Position numbers and translations under genes: made by a program. The notes beneath the pieces were generated by a model. That model made no database searches and had not been told where the DNA came from. It worked only from the letters and a program-made list of their open reading frames with translations. 64,000 bases of DNA from Symsagittifera roscoffensis (taxonomy: Eukaryota; Xenacoelomorpha; Acoela; Convolutidae): NCBI RefSeq assembly GCF_963678635.1, contig NC_087063.1, positions 29,028,599 through 29,092,598 of the forward strand, read 5' to 3'. Each line of letters begins with the position of its first letter. Position 1 is the first letter of the stretch. Positions 12,681 to 24,115 of the stretch are shown one piece after another.

Positions 12681-12812
12681 ATCTATTGTTATTATTGATT
12701 AAACCCACATACTTGAATTAAAGGTACCCCTCACGCTTAATAAAAAATCGTTTTATTTTCAAAATAACTACCTTCAATTAGCCCCAAACTGTCTCTCAGC
12801 TCTGAATCATTC

Positions 12813-13034
12813 TTGATTCATATTGCTTTCCTCAGTAATTTGTTTCTCAGATTGATCTTCTGTTTTCAGAAAAACAACCTTACGTATTCGGTCGAATTTA
12901 TACCGGAAATTTTAACAATCAAGGTGCTGGAGTCAGTTTCCGGGATTTCCCTGGCTCAAATGGATGTCCCAATTCAAGTGTGGCACATGTTCGAACTCAT
13001 GCAAAGAGACTTTAGAGAATTATTCACGGGCTAA
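12813..13034 (+). CDS. Small conserved ORF beside Polinton polymerase, copy 1
   Basis: The open frame encodes 73 residues. The C-terminal part (from NNLTYSVE) is conserved with three ORFs in the 28-36 kb array, sharing TIKVLESVS, QMD, PIQVWHM. Conservation starts immediately after a pyrimidine tract ending TTTTCAG, so this may be a second exon whose leader lies upstream. Several nucleotide differences between copies are at third codon positions, as expected of a coding sequence under constraint. I recognise no domain. It sits between a TATA/CCAAT promoter and the rest of the element. It looks whole. Function unknown; it could be an element-encoded accessory protein. Confidence 0.5.
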   Translation: MIHIAFLSNLFLRLIFCFQKNNLTYSVEFIPEILTIKVLESVSGISLAQMDVPIQVWHMFELMQRDFRELFTG

Positions 13035-13500
13035 TGCACGGGTATTTGAACTTCGAAAGAATAGATGACCGTAAAATTCTTTGAATTTGAAGAAAAAATT
13101 ATGCTGGACACTTTTGTTAAAATTAAATACAAAAAAATCAAATGACTTAATGCAAAAACTTAGAGAAATGCTTCTTTTAATGACTTTAATTTTATGGTAC
13201 TGATTTTGGCATTTTTCTTATTGTAGCAGCAATTAACCTGTGGTCAGTTTTTTTTTGCAATATATTATGTGTATAGTATATATTGAAAGAGTTTCAAATT
13301 TGAAGAAAAATTTATGATGGACACATTTTGTTTAAATTAACCAATTTGAAAAACAGAACCAACAGGTAAAACTTTGATATTTTTGAAAAATCTGATGATT
13401 AAGTTCTATTTTTGAAATTTTCGATCAAGTTTTATGTGACCAATACTTTTTTGCTGTTCAATACTGGGGTTTGCCTTCCTTTTAACAATGGAAATGCACT
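13035..13500. other. 3' flank shared with the array unit
   Basis: This stretch aligns with the sequence after each small ORF in the 28-36 kb array, for example the piece GGTTTGCCTTCCTTT near 13470 and near 31300. It is probably the 3' untranslated region and spacer of the small-ORF module. No other coding content is seen. Confidence 0.5.
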
Positions 13501-13511
13501 GAACTTAAGAA

Positions 13512-13916
13512 TCAGTTTGCAACGACGGGAATGATGTCATAGATAGCAGAACCAGTTGAATGGACTATCCAATGGTTCCTGACGCCAGATATGTGGCTCA
13601 ACTTGTATACAATATTCTCTTTCCCTGGGAAGAAGAAGGATCTGTGGAGAAGAGGATGAGGGTTTCTTTGAACCAAGGACTCCAGTGAGCGAACCGCTAA
13701 GCCAACCACCGGCAATGAAGGCAACACCAGCTTTGCGCTCTTTTTAGTTCTTACAGATATTTGAGAACTCAGCTGCTCGACAGATCTTCGATCTGTAAAT
13801 AATTTGGTTGAGGTATTGTGTTCTCTAATTTGATTTTTTGTGGATCCATTATTTTTAGTTTTAAGACATAGGAACAAAGAGATAAAGTAGGAGGTCATAG
13901 AACAGTAACATTGCAC
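13512..13916 (-). other. Unassigned 134-codon open frame
   Basis: A long open frame for this AT-rich setting, with less AT-rich sequence over 13510-13790. The inferred product is basic at its centre (SVRTKKSAK) and ends GSAIYDIIPVVAN. I recognise no domain. Another frame over the same stretch is also largely open, so coding status is unproven. It lies inside the Polinton between the small ORF and the ATPase, where an accessory gene or a decayed integrase could be expected. Confidence 0.3.
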
Positions 13917-15837
13917 ACGGATTTAAAACCAAACTAGTATTGCAATGGACAAATTTATTTAGAAAAAACTTTTCGCAAACATGGTTAAAAAAAATAAATC
14001 AATTTTAACATCCTGTTAAGAACTTCACAAATTTTTCAAACGAATCCTGAAAACTCTTTACAATTTTTGCATGCACACCTGCTTAAAAGTTTACAAAAAC
14101 TTTGGCGCCACGCAAAATTTTTTACAGTAGTTTTAGCACACATGTTGAAAAAAAAATTGCATTTCAAGAAAACTTTCATTAAATTTTTCACATTTTCGTG
14201 CCCCATTAAAAATTAAAAATTTTAATTTCTTTTTTTCTAAAATTGATCATTAACAAAATCCATTTTTTGGATGTATGTTGATCAAAAACATCAGAAAAAA
14301 ATGTATTAAAATAAAGAGTAGCACTTTAGGTCATCAATAATGAAATTTTATTAATAACAATTAATGATGTTTTTTACAAAAAAATTTTGCGTTATTCCAA
14401 TTTGCATGAGAAAAAAGAAGTTAGGTTGTTCCATTTGTTTTTTAAAAAAACACAAAAAAACTTGCATTTCTCAACAAAAAAATTTCATACAAAATTTTGC
14501 ACACTTAATAAAAAAAATCAGTTGAAATTGTTGAAAAAATCAAATCAATATTTAGATCTTGCGAAAAAACTCTGAGTTGTTTTTGCACTCATTTTGAAAA
14601 TTAGACTTTTTCCGTTGAAATATTTAATTAGTTTGAAATAAATTATTTTTTATAACAAAAAAAATCAATTTCTAATATAAAAAATGACACGCTCACTACT
14701 TAAAGAACCATAACCATAAAAAAAACAATCAGCTATTTTTAACGAATCAGATTCGTACTTTGAGTTTTGAATTTTTCGAATCATTTCCAAAAAGCAGATC
14801 CAAGAGTCTGGGTAGACGCATGCTTCTGAGCAGAGCTGAGATGACGTCTTTTGATTTTTTTTGCAGCAGGTGTTTCTTTGAAACACTGGGTAATTTTTCC
14901 GGTAATCTACATATAAAGTTGTGTTCGACAACTCAATTCATTTTTTCGAAAACTTCACTTCTTCCCAAAAAAAATTTGGAAAAAAGTCTTTATTTGTATC
15001 AAGTATAATTACCGTCAACGATTTGGTAAGTGAAATGATGCTTACCTTTACAAAAACTGATCGAGCTATAAACCGAGTGTTACTAAGTAAAACTTGCCAT
15101 TTCCAACGGGCAAAACGATGAACAATTAAATACACAGTAGTCTTGAGTGAAAATGAAATTTTCATAAAATTTTTATGAAACGGAGATCAAAAAAAGATTT
15201 TGCATTTTAATCCGAATAAAAAGCGGGATATGCTTGACACATAGCAAATGCCATCACCAGTTTTTCATTTGAAAGTGATGTTTATTTATATTGAATTGCC
15301 TATAAGTAGTTCTACCAACTACGAAAGGTCCATATTTGGACCATCAATTACTCACTAGTCCATAAAAAGTAAAATACCTTATTTGGAATGTACAGTGAGT
15401 CAATTACATTTCCTGTTTTCTAGCAGCTAATTACAAATATCATTTTTTTGAAGTAGCGACTACTGATCAGTTGGTTCTAAGTTTCAAATGAAAAACTAAT
15501 TCATGAAACGATATCCTTAATAACAATACTGAGTTTGCCAATTTTCAAAAATGACTTGGGAGGTTTTCTCGTGATCCCAAAAACCTTACAAATGAAAAAA
15601 TTACTTCGAACCTTGCTTCCAATTGCTAAAGAAAAATGAATCGGTACACAAAAAAAAACCTAGCAAGTCAACCTTGGTAAAAAAGAAGGAGAAAGGATAT
15701 CAGCAATACGGATTACTGTTATTCACGATGTTGAAGACTTTGGACCCGTTACCCTGTTGGAAACCTATTCTGACAAATACTCAACCATGGAGCAGGAAAA
15801 TGCGAACTGTCATGCGGTGAAGAGTCGGTGAAGAGTC
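13917..15837. other. Unassigned interior of Polinton copy 1
   Basis: Mostly AT-rich sequence with long A and T runs. Short frames at 14387-14575, 14760-15121 and 15623-15820 have no recognisable content. No integrase motif is visible here. Confidence 0.35.
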
Positions 15838-16022
15838 TTTGCAGTGAAGAGGCGACTTTGAATGTAGGGTGACTTGTTCACACTGCACTTCTTGATTGTG
15901 ACACACACCCTTCTCTTCTTGTATGTTGTTATAACATACAAGAAGAGAAGGGTGTGTGTCACAATCAAGAAATGCAGTGTGAACAAGTCACCTTACTTTA
16001 AAATTCGACACTTCACTGCAAA
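15838..16022. repeat. Long near-perfect palindrome (hairpin)
   Basis: Arms of about 90 bases are centred on 15930 with a 5-base loop (GTTAT). The inner 60 bases of each arm pair with a single mismatch, and the outer part (from TTTGCAGTGAAG to its complement) pairs imperfectly. Transcribed in either direction it would fold into a long hairpin. It may be a foldback MITE inserted in the Polinton or a small-RNA precursor-like structure; the sequence alone does not decide. Confidence 0.85.
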
Positions 16023-17480
16023 GGAGATTAAGTCCTGAAGCAAGTTGCCTGTGTCAACTTTACTTTGAAGGAATTCAAATAACTCGCACAAGTCTTAGGA
16101 GACGTTGTTTGATAAAAACTGCATTGTTGAATAATTTTGTTGAGTGATGATATTATAGTCATGTAATTGACACATTCAGTTTCTTGCATAGCTTTTTTTC
16201 ATTTCGTTGAGCTGAGGAGTGTGAGTTGGAAACTGGGTTGTCCCAGAAATATTTTTTTCGAAGCTTCAAAATATATTGGGACTTTTTCATATCGTGTTGT
16301 AAAAAAAGTCCCAGAAATTTTTGCTAACATTTTTCGAATCTTTAAATGCATGATTCGGAAACAGAACCACAAATTTCTCAATTTAGGTGGACTTTGCATA
16401 AAAAAAGACATAAAATTTTCTAAGTTACTGATGAGATATTAAAAAAATAGATAATCTTAAGTAAGAGAACTAGGTAAGGTTCTAGAAAATCGTAGGTAAG
16501 AAAACACTTGGAAAAACAATCAAAAACTTTAGTTAGAAAAAGAGGAGTATGAAAAACTATTTGCTTTTATCCCTTCGGTTTTTCTTACGTAGAATCGCTC
16601 AAAACAATATGTATCATGATTGAAGAAATTTTCAGAGTTCTTGATTTGATTAAGCATGACTTTTCATCAAATACAAAAAAAAATCCTGTATGAATTTTTT
16701 TTTGCAATTTCTGTAATCTTCAGATTTCATGCAATTCTACATAATGCAGGATGTAACCGGATTGCTTTTCTGTTTGTGTATTCAATTTTTTGCTACAACA
16801 GTGTATGCATTTTTCGATCGTTAGTCATTTTAACCAAAAAGTTCAGCCTAAACAAATAACATCATGAGTCTGTTTGTTTTGGATATATTGAAAACAAAAT
16901 AATGAAGGAGTGAGGAGTTTATTAAAATGGACAAACTGTTGAAAATTCTTTTCTTCCTCCGAAAAAGCTCAAAGCCACATTGCAATCTGCTTGGTGTACG
17001 AAGCATCTTCGTGGAATTAATTGGTGCAGTGGTTTTGAAAAATATACTGAGCTTGAGAAAATATTGAAAAAATTTAAGGCTTCAGAAACAGAGTTTTTTT
17101 CAAAAAACATGAAAAAAGAAAAATTTTGGCTGAAATTTTGGAAACAAAATGAGGCAAATGAATGGGTGGGTAACAATTACCCAATTCGTCATGCAAAAAC
17201 TCTTCACTGTGTAGAAAGAAAATCCTTGGCATACCAAACATGGACTCGATGTTTTTTTCAATAAATTGTAACTCATATAAATCATTTTGCTTTATCTTGT
17301 GTTTTAAAAGCTTAGATAAAAATTTTTATCACATTTTTTCATTCAAAAATTGAGATAGATGATGAATTGGATAAGCAATGAAATTTAGGAAACTCTGTTT
17401 TTGTTTAGGAGAATCATGAACAAAAATCGTAGAATTTCTTTTGAACGTACGTTTTAGTTTTTCTCTGCCAATTAGTTGTC
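16023..17480. other. Unassigned interior of Polinton copy 1
   Basis: AT-rich, with open frames on both strands at 16167-16442 and 16922-17285. The plus frame at 16980-17264 is rich in Lys, Trp and Phe, but I recognise no domain. It lies directly before the ATPase. Confidence 0.3.
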
Positions 17481-17499
17481 CTAGTTTTAATACTAGCAT

Positions 17500-18409
17500 G
17501 TACAATAGTTCGAATAATGTTATCCTTTACATGTGAAAAAAACAACAGTTTGGTAAGCAATTTTATTAAGTACAGTTAGTTACATTTTAGCATCTCTAAA
17601 GCTTTGACTAAAATATATTCCACCAAAGAACGAAGTTCTATTTTGCCAAGTGATCTGGTAAAAAATTGCATCCTAATTTAGATTGGTTAAAAATTGGTAC
17701 ATTTCTACCCAAATTTGATCAAATTATCTTTTTTATCAACATTGTCAACAATTTTGAGAATGAATGCAAAGAAAAAATCTTAAATTTATCCGAAGAATTG
17801 ACTTTGAACTGATTGAAAACCTTCCCAATAATAAAACAACATATCTCTTAAAATTTAATGACTCGTGTGAAAAAATTTCAAATTCAAATGAGTTTGTAAA
17901 AATTGCTACTGCTAGAAGACACAACGGACTAAATACAAAAATAATTAAGCTTAACTTGTTTCATCAAAGCAAATGGTGACAAGATGTAGAGATGCAAAAC
18001 ACACAAACGTCTTGTTCAAGTCACCGAGAGATGTTTTACAAATCAATACAATAAATCAACAACTAGGTGTAGGATCTCAATTGAAAGAGTGGTATCAAGC
18101 TGCAACATCTGTTTCTTATGATCATTTACTCTTTGATTTACTCACTGATTCAACTGATTTTGTTTACCAGCAGGACCAAAAACAAAGTTTTTGGACGATG
18201 AGCTTACAATATGTCTCTATACTCCGAATATTTCAAACAAGTTCCCAAAAACTCAAAAACATTTCATCCTACCAACTCAGCGATTGTTTACAAGGCGAGC
18301 TACAGCGTCTGCGAAAAATAGACGTAAATTCGACAGACAAGTCACACGAGGAAGAAACTCACTGCATAAAAGAAAAACAATTTAAAGCTCGCCAAAAGGC
18401 TTATAACTA
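17500..18409 (+). pseudogene. Packaging ATPase of Polinton copy 1 (fossil)
   Basis: The recognisable part contains DFELIENLPNN, a Walker-B-like LLKFNDSCEKIS, the glycine/arginine stretch KIATARRHNGLNT, LFHQSKW, and VLFKSPRDVLQINT followed by LGVGSQLKEWYQ. From memory these are hallmarks of the FtsK/HerA-type genome-packaging ATPase of Polintons and adintovirus-like elements, which pumps DNA into the capsid. The P-loop region further upstream is not clearly legible. The gene is broken in several places and is a fossil. It is followed on the same strand by structural genes, the usual late-gene arrangement. Confidence 0.7.
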
Positions 18410-18441
18410 ATATCTTTATCACTCCTTTTGTCAATAAACGA

Positions 18442-19540
18442 TTGACATTGTATAGATCAGTTTGTTCTAATTCCTTACTCAGTTTATCAAAAACAAAATT
18501 TGCTGACAAAAAACCAAAATTTGAACAAAAGCAAGAAAAAGAGGAGATTGTACCGAAAGATTTTGATTCTATTTACAGTGCTGTAAGTACGAGGTTGAAA
18601 ACAAGTAACAATAAGCATCTTATAGATTAAATAAATAGAGTCAGAAAAAATCACATGAGACAATCGAGACACAAAAAATCTATTGTAGACTTTGTGTGTG
18701 CACCAAAGCAATAAAACACCGATTTTTACTTTACTATTTTGGAAGCAAATCAAATTCCACCTAAACTTTCACCCGAGCAAATTCCACCTGAAGTTACAAA
18801 AATTTCACCCGAGCAAATACGTTTGAAAGGAGAATGTGAGGTTGCTATTTCATAAACATCATACCTTTATTTGTATCAAAATTTCACTGAGGGAAAGTTT
18901 GTTTGGTAGATGGCAGAAAAGGTTCTGAGGAGAAAAGAAGAAAGATTGAACCAATGCATATTGTGTCCATGTATTTTTAATATAATTGTAGAGCAGCAGC
19001 AGCAATATGAAAAGCAAAACTCAAGCACGTCTAGGTGCTCAAGCATTTTAATATAACGGATTTATGTATCAGTAGAAAACATTACACAAAAAATTAGCCG
19101 TTCATTTACTTGAGGGTAAATCAGTGTTTATTATTTTAGTTCTGATTAAAGTCACCTTTTTGGTTGTGATTTAGAACGAAATCAAGCAGGGGTGATAATA
19201 AGTGAGAAAAACCGCATTGTTCTCAGTATTCTTACGACATTATAAGAAAACATTCTTCAATGGTTTATAGTGATATTATAGAATTTCAAATAGTCGGTGA
19301 TACAAAAACTCCTTTATTGCGTTGTATTCCAATCATCTCCAAAGTCAAAAGTGGAGAGTACAGTTTCAGGACAGTATATGAATCATCAGTCCTTTGCAAA
19401 TATACAGTTTAAACAACTCTTTCTATAGTATCAAGAAAGAACTAAGAGATAGTTGAGGCACAAAAGTTCCTTTTTTGTCCTTAATTACTTTTGATTTGAG
19501 CTGCAGACAAAATGATTGCTCAAAATTCAGCTGATTTCCC
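18442..19540 (+). other. Spacer or decayed structural gene region
   Basis: Short charged frames (18442-18630, Lys/Glu-rich) follow the ATPase. No domain is recognised. It lies between ATPase and pVI-like gene, so a small virion protein is possible but not shown. Confidence 0.3.
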
Positions 19541-19894
19541 TATTTTTTGAGGACATGCAAGACAACGTGGAAGAGGTTTTGGTGCTCTTGCGCAAAATCT
19601 TGGCAGAACTACAATCCCCTTTTTTTTAAAATATATAGTCCCATCTGCAGGAAACACTTGGAGCACATTCGTTTGAAATTGCTGCGCCAGAGACTGCAGA
19701 GAATATTAGTGGACCTAAAAAAATCAAAAGGTTTGCAAAAGATCTCGGAACAAAAACAGTTAGAAAACAATTGGGAGGTGGAGAAAAGTAATCCAAGCGT
19801 AGAACTATTAGAACCAGATCCATTTCTCAAAAAAAATAGATCAAAAACCAGTCGCTCTATCAAAGACATTTTTGACAATGAAAATCGAGTATAA
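19541..19894 (+). pseudogene. Adenovirus pVI/minor-capsid-like protein fragment (fossil)
   Basis: The motif RGRGFGALAQNLGRT near 19565 followed by a hydrophobic KYIVPSAG segment resembles, from memory, the minor capsid protein that accompanies the capsid and adenain genes in Polinton-like elements. In those elements a glycine-rich amphipathic segment is used for membrane disruption or capsid maturation. The gene is decayed. Its position directly before the capsid gene supports the call. Confidence 0.55.
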
Positions 19895-19899
19895 ACCAA

Positions 19900-21040
19900 A
19901 GTATTCATTCTTGGTACGAAGTTTTTGCAAATCCTTCATCGCAGATTTTTGAAAAAATCCCAGTTTTAGAAGCAATTATGTCCCCAGATGAAAGCTCCCC
20001 AGATGAAAGCAGTATTAAATTTGAATTTGAAACGGATCGTAATCTTTACTTGAAAACCCATGTTAGCCTTAATCTTTAACTATTCAAAGGAAACTTGTTT
20101 GATGCTTTCAAGAGAGAGAAAAAGCAGAAAAAAAGCGAAAACCGAGGATGATTCAGACGAGGAACCACAAACTTACTCAATTTATTTAAACAACCTACTA
20201 TTTTCTCTATTCTCCAATTGTGAAGTTTTTTTAAAAACACAATGGCTTACAACGCCAATGGATTAAATCATCATTAAGCACGAATATCGAACAATTTGAA
20301 CTCGTCGGCAGTTTCCGAAAGCATTTGAAATGTATCCGTTCACTGATAGAGCTGTTGCTTAGGGTCAGGAATAACATTTTCCTTTTATGGCAGGCGTGCA
20401 ACCGATATGTTTACTTGTGAAAAATTATTACTCCCGAAAATTAAAGATCGAAATAAACTAATTTGAGTTAGACCTAATTCTTACATGCTATCTGATAATC
20501 TAATTCTAAATCTAAAAACCGTTATCGTTGATAGATTGCTGTTTAATAGTAGAATTTTAGTAGCTGAACGTAATCATTACTACTTGCAATGGAACCTGGA
20601 AGTGAACCTGCTCAATACAATTACCTGGACACTACAGCGAGAACCTTTTTCATTCCATCTCGTCAAAACCAGTTTAAAGGAAAATGTTTTCAATAATGCC
20701 CCAATCAGTAGAATAGCGGTTGCAATGATTACAAATTCAGTTGTTGCGGGATCTTTTCAGGAAAATTCTTCCAACTATCAACAATTTATTTTGAGAGAGC
20801 TTAGAATTATTCGAGATGGAAGATTTCTCAGCTATTTCTATGGAATTTCTTTAAAATCACTATTTTTTCTGGTTTTTGACTTGACTTTACTAGAGGATGC
20901 AGCTGAACAGAACTTAGTGGAGAAAGCCTGAGATTAGAAATGTTTTTCCAATTTCTCTTGGAGCAAGGATCGGAAGTGATAGTCTTGAGAGATTGATTAT
21001 CAAATGTTAAAATTGACAAAATCGGATTAATTGCTAAAAA
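19900..21040 (+). pseudogene. Polinton capsid protein (fossil)
   Basis: Pieces in order include LFDAFKRERKSRKKAK, EDDSDEEPQTYSIYLNNL, LFSNCEVF, MLSDN, ERNHYYLQWNLE, NVFNNAPISRIAVAM, SVVAGSFQENSSNYQQF and LRELRIIRDGR. This order matches, from memory, the capsid family annotated in invertebrates as F54H12.2-like, which forms the shell of Polinton-type virions. It is broken many times. It lies between the pVI-like gene and the protease, all on the plus strand. Confidence 0.7.
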
Positions 21041-21283
21041 TGATCAGTTTTTTTGAGTTTTCAGGTTCTATGAAATGTTGTATCTTTTTTGAGAATTTTC
21101 TTTGTTATTATCTATCTATTTAGTTTTTCTTCAGATCGTAATCTCCAGAAAAAGTAGACAATGATAGCTGTTTAATTCAAAACCTGAAAACTTTTTTCAG
21201 ACAAGAATGTAAAACAGTATTCAATAACTTTTTCCAGCTCAAAAGACTTGTGTGTGGGACTTTGTTGACTCAAAATCTAAATC

Positions 21284-21418
21284 CATTAATCATACTTTTT
21301 CATACCAGAAATGCATTATCAAGCTAATAATTTCTCTTTACTTAGATACCTAAAGTCATTAATCTTACTTTTTTTATAGTAAAATGCATTTTCAAGCTAT
21401 CAACTTCTTTGTTCTTAG
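21284..21418. repeat. Tandem duplication of about 70 bp
   Basis: The stretch starting TCATTAAT near 21285 is repeated near 21355, sharing TCATTAATC, TACTTTTT, AATGCATT and TCAAGCTA. It separates the capsid and protease fossils and is probably non-coding. Confidence 0.7.
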
Positions 21419-21670
21419 ACGTTAATCTACAAATAAATGCAAAGATGAAAAGTTTTTCACTTTTGCAAATCTTCGAAAAAACTCTTGAGCTCAGGTTCAA
21501 GTACATGGGATCTTACCCCTCAGATAAAATAAATCAACCAACAAAACACTCTTTTGCAATAATCAACTCAGATCCAAGCAAGGATAAGGGAGAACACTGG
21601 ATCACGATTGCTTGACTGGAAAAAATTACATTCATGCTGATTGTGTGGGTCAAAAAATAACAACTTATTT
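21400..21670 (+). pseudogene. Adenain-like cysteine protease fragment (fossil)
   Basis: The frame contains YMGSYPSDKI, FAIINSDPSKDKGEHWITIA, the typical active-site neighbourhood (GEHW, with the catalytic His) of the adenovirus-type maturation protease carried by Polintons. It is shorter than the usual 200 residues of the family and belongs to a broken element. It is the last gene before the right terminal repeat. Confidence 0.65.
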
Positions 21671-22042
21671 CTTTCTAACAACAAGATTGGCAAATTGTTC
21701 CCAGAAAACTACAAAAAACTGTTAATTTTGGTTGTTTTCCACCAATTTATTCAGCATTTCATCTTTTTAAGTTGTTCCAGTGAAAACTGAATAATATTCA
21801 TGAGGTGCATGTTTAAAATTATTTCAGTACTTTTATTTATAAGTGTTATTTTTTTGTAACTGTAAATTATGGCTCCAAATTTATTATTCTATGCAGTGAT
21901 TTATATACTTTCTTTGTAATTTTTTTCCTCAAAAAGCTCGATTTTTTGAAGTTTCAGTAGATTTTAGCATAACGTCAGATAGATAGCGCACTGTTTCAAA
22001 AAATAGGTAAAATAGTTAACAGGTCGAATTATACCAAATCTT

Positions 22043-22213
22043 ATTGTATTTTGGAGGTTTTTTTGAAAAAAAACTTCAATCGTTATGATAAAAAATCTAA
22101 GTTTTGAAGCTCTTACCAATGACTTACCATGAACCAAAAAAAAACACAATACCTTCATTCCAAAACCTACAAGTAAATAACCATTGATATTTACCAATTA
22201 GATAACGCGCGCC
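22043..22213 (-). repeat. Polinton copy 1, right terminal inverted repeat
   Basis: Reverse complement of the left arm at 6696-6862, with the same order of shared pieces (see the left arm). The outer end lies in CGCGCGCC; a few bases of uncertainty remain. Confidence 0.8.
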
Positions 22214-23287
22214 GATTTTTTTGAGAAGAAACTAGACATTTTCACACAAAATCCAAAAAAAAAAAACATTTTTTTTACCATTGATTTATCATCATACAAA
22301 ACATGAAACCTTACCAATTCTATTCCCTATCTTAATACACTATAGGCTGTATACCCTACTTTAATACTGGGTATGAATAGCTGACCCAAAATTTATAACG
22401 TATCTTAATACATGGGGTCAGCGATGTCCCCCTTCAGCCCCAACATCTACTACTGTCAAGAATGAAATAACATTTGATTGATTCTACATGACACAGTAAA
22501 TTAGGAAAAAGTTGACGCATTTTAGCTAGTGCTTTCTTTGACGATATAAATTGATCAAGTGTTCTCGTTGAAAACGATTTCTAATATTTACCGACGAGTT
22601 CAAACCAATAAAAGCTACTTTTGGTTTCCTGAAAACTCTCAACTCAAATTGTATCTAGTCAAAAACAACTCAGCTTATTGAAAACAATCCACTTTTTCAT
22701 ATCCGATCAAAGCAAAATTTTCTGCACACAAATATTTTATCAGGCTGAGAAAAAGATTAAATTATCATCTGATATTTAAAATTAAATAGTTGATTTCATG
22801 ATTGTTAAACGATAAATAACCGAACTGCTCAATGCTGATTGATTGAGACAATCATAACTCCATGCTGTGGAGTGCTAATTACGCTTTTTCAATTATTTGA
22901 TTTTTCATTGAGCGACAAGCGAGAAGAATTGATTTCAATTTGATGAATTTTTGAAAGCAATACAAATTGAATGAAAGGCTATACAAATTGAATAATTATG
23001 CACTTCCTTCGGAAAAGTTTCTTTTGATTATCATTTTCCCAGTAATTTTTGGGCAAGTTTCACTTTTTTGTTTCTTTGTAACTTCAAAGAGCTACAAAAA
23101 TTTAAACATTTTCTGATTTGAAACAGATTTCTACAGATTAAATAACTTCTATTTTTCGCCATGAAAAAAATCTCTAATTTTTTCCAGATTCAGTCACGGG
23201 ATAAAAGTGGGAAAGCGATATAAGAAACAGTCTAACGACTATGAAAGAAAAAACATACTACATTGGATTAGATGTCAAAATTTTGAA
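22214..23287. other. Spacer with a repeated CCCTATCTTAATACA motif
   Basis: No gene is seen. At 22318-22420 the motif (TATTCCCTATCTTAATACA and variants) occurs three times about 35-45 bp apart. The same motif, inverted and with the same flanking GGTAAG/ATGGTA words, recurs at 63140-63250, so both belong to one dispersed family. The rest is AT-rich spacer. Confidence 0.5.
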
Positions 23288-23420
23288 ACATTACCCAGCC
23301 CAGAAAAAAAAGCTAAAAAAAATTGCATTTAGTTCTTAAACAGGGGCACAACAGCAGTTCGCCTTGATGAGCTGTACAGCTCTTGTAATGGTCCTTTCCC
23401 CCGTGGATAAATGGTCTTAA
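23288..23420 (+). mobile_element. SINE fragment (3' part)
   Basis: The sequence matches the 3' two thirds of the complete SINE at 40561-40788: CATTACCCAGC, an A-rich stretch, AGGGGCACAACAGC, GTTCGCC, TGATGAGCT, ACAGCTC and CGTGGATAAATG. The tRNA-like head is missing, as is common for 5'-truncated SINE insertions. Confidence 0.8.
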
Positions 23421-23634
23421 CATTAATCTTAAGTGTTAAAAAAACTGTGGCCGCCGAAGTTTTTTGGCGCTCGAATTCGCCGATACAAGCGATACATGCA
23501 GCTCCTACGACATAAAACAGCTTCTATATCATTTTTTGACTTCTGTTCTGTACATCTGCAATTTTGTTCAATTAATCTAAATCTGTGCTGAAAACTAACC
23601 AAAATCTTAAGATAAAAAGTTCAAGTTTTTGAGA

Positions 23635-24115
23635 AAAAAGGTAAATTTCAGAGCTGAAACAAATAAATCACTGATTTAAACAGTAATTTTACTGAAAAGT
23701 TAAAGTTAGTTAATCAATAATGCCGTGAAGTCAGCTACTCTATCAGTTATTTACAAGTTCAAAGGTTTTGTGTGTATTCTGTCATCCTGAGCTTGTCTTT
23801 TTGGTTAAAAATAACTCAACCTCTTCTTCCTCTGCTCGTATATAGCAACCACAAATTATCCTCTCCTATAATTTGGTAAAAAAGGTAAATTTCAGAGCTG
23901 AAACAAATAAATCACTGATTTAAACAGTAATTTTACTGAAAAGTTAAAGTTAGTTAATCAATAATGCCGTGAAGTCAGCTACTCTATCAGTTATTTACAA
24001 GTTCAAAGGTTTTGTCTGTATTCTGTCATCCTGAGCTTGTCTTTTTGGTTAAAAATAACTCAACCTCTTCTTCCTCTGCTCGTATATAGCAACCACAAAA
24101 TTATCCAAATCCTCT
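23635..24115. repeat. Tandem duplication of about 240 bp at the polymerase 3' end
   Basis: 23635-23872 is repeated at 23878-24115 with an offset of 244 bp and very few differences. It includes the C-terminal codons of the polymerase of Polinton copy 2, so that gene's end is present twice. The high identity suggests the duplication is young compared with the Polinton. Confidence 0.85.

Larger units (their letters stand above)
6696..22213. mobile_element. Polinton/Maverick-type virus-like element, copy 1 (fossil)
   Basis: Two long terminal inverted repeats (6696-6862 and 22043-22213) bound a 15.5-kb body, the usual size of Polintons. Between them lie a protein-primed-type family-B DNA polymerase on the minus strand and, on the plus strand, an FtsK/HerA-type packaging ATPase, a pVI-like protein, a capsid protein and an adenain-like cysteine protease. 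I do not find the retroviral-type integrase expected for this class; 13.5-17.4 kb, where it might lie, is unassigned. The element is an old fossil with dozens of breaks across its genes. Six-base target duplications are not convincing at these ends. Gene assignments rest on remembered family resemblance, not a search. Confidence 0.8.
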
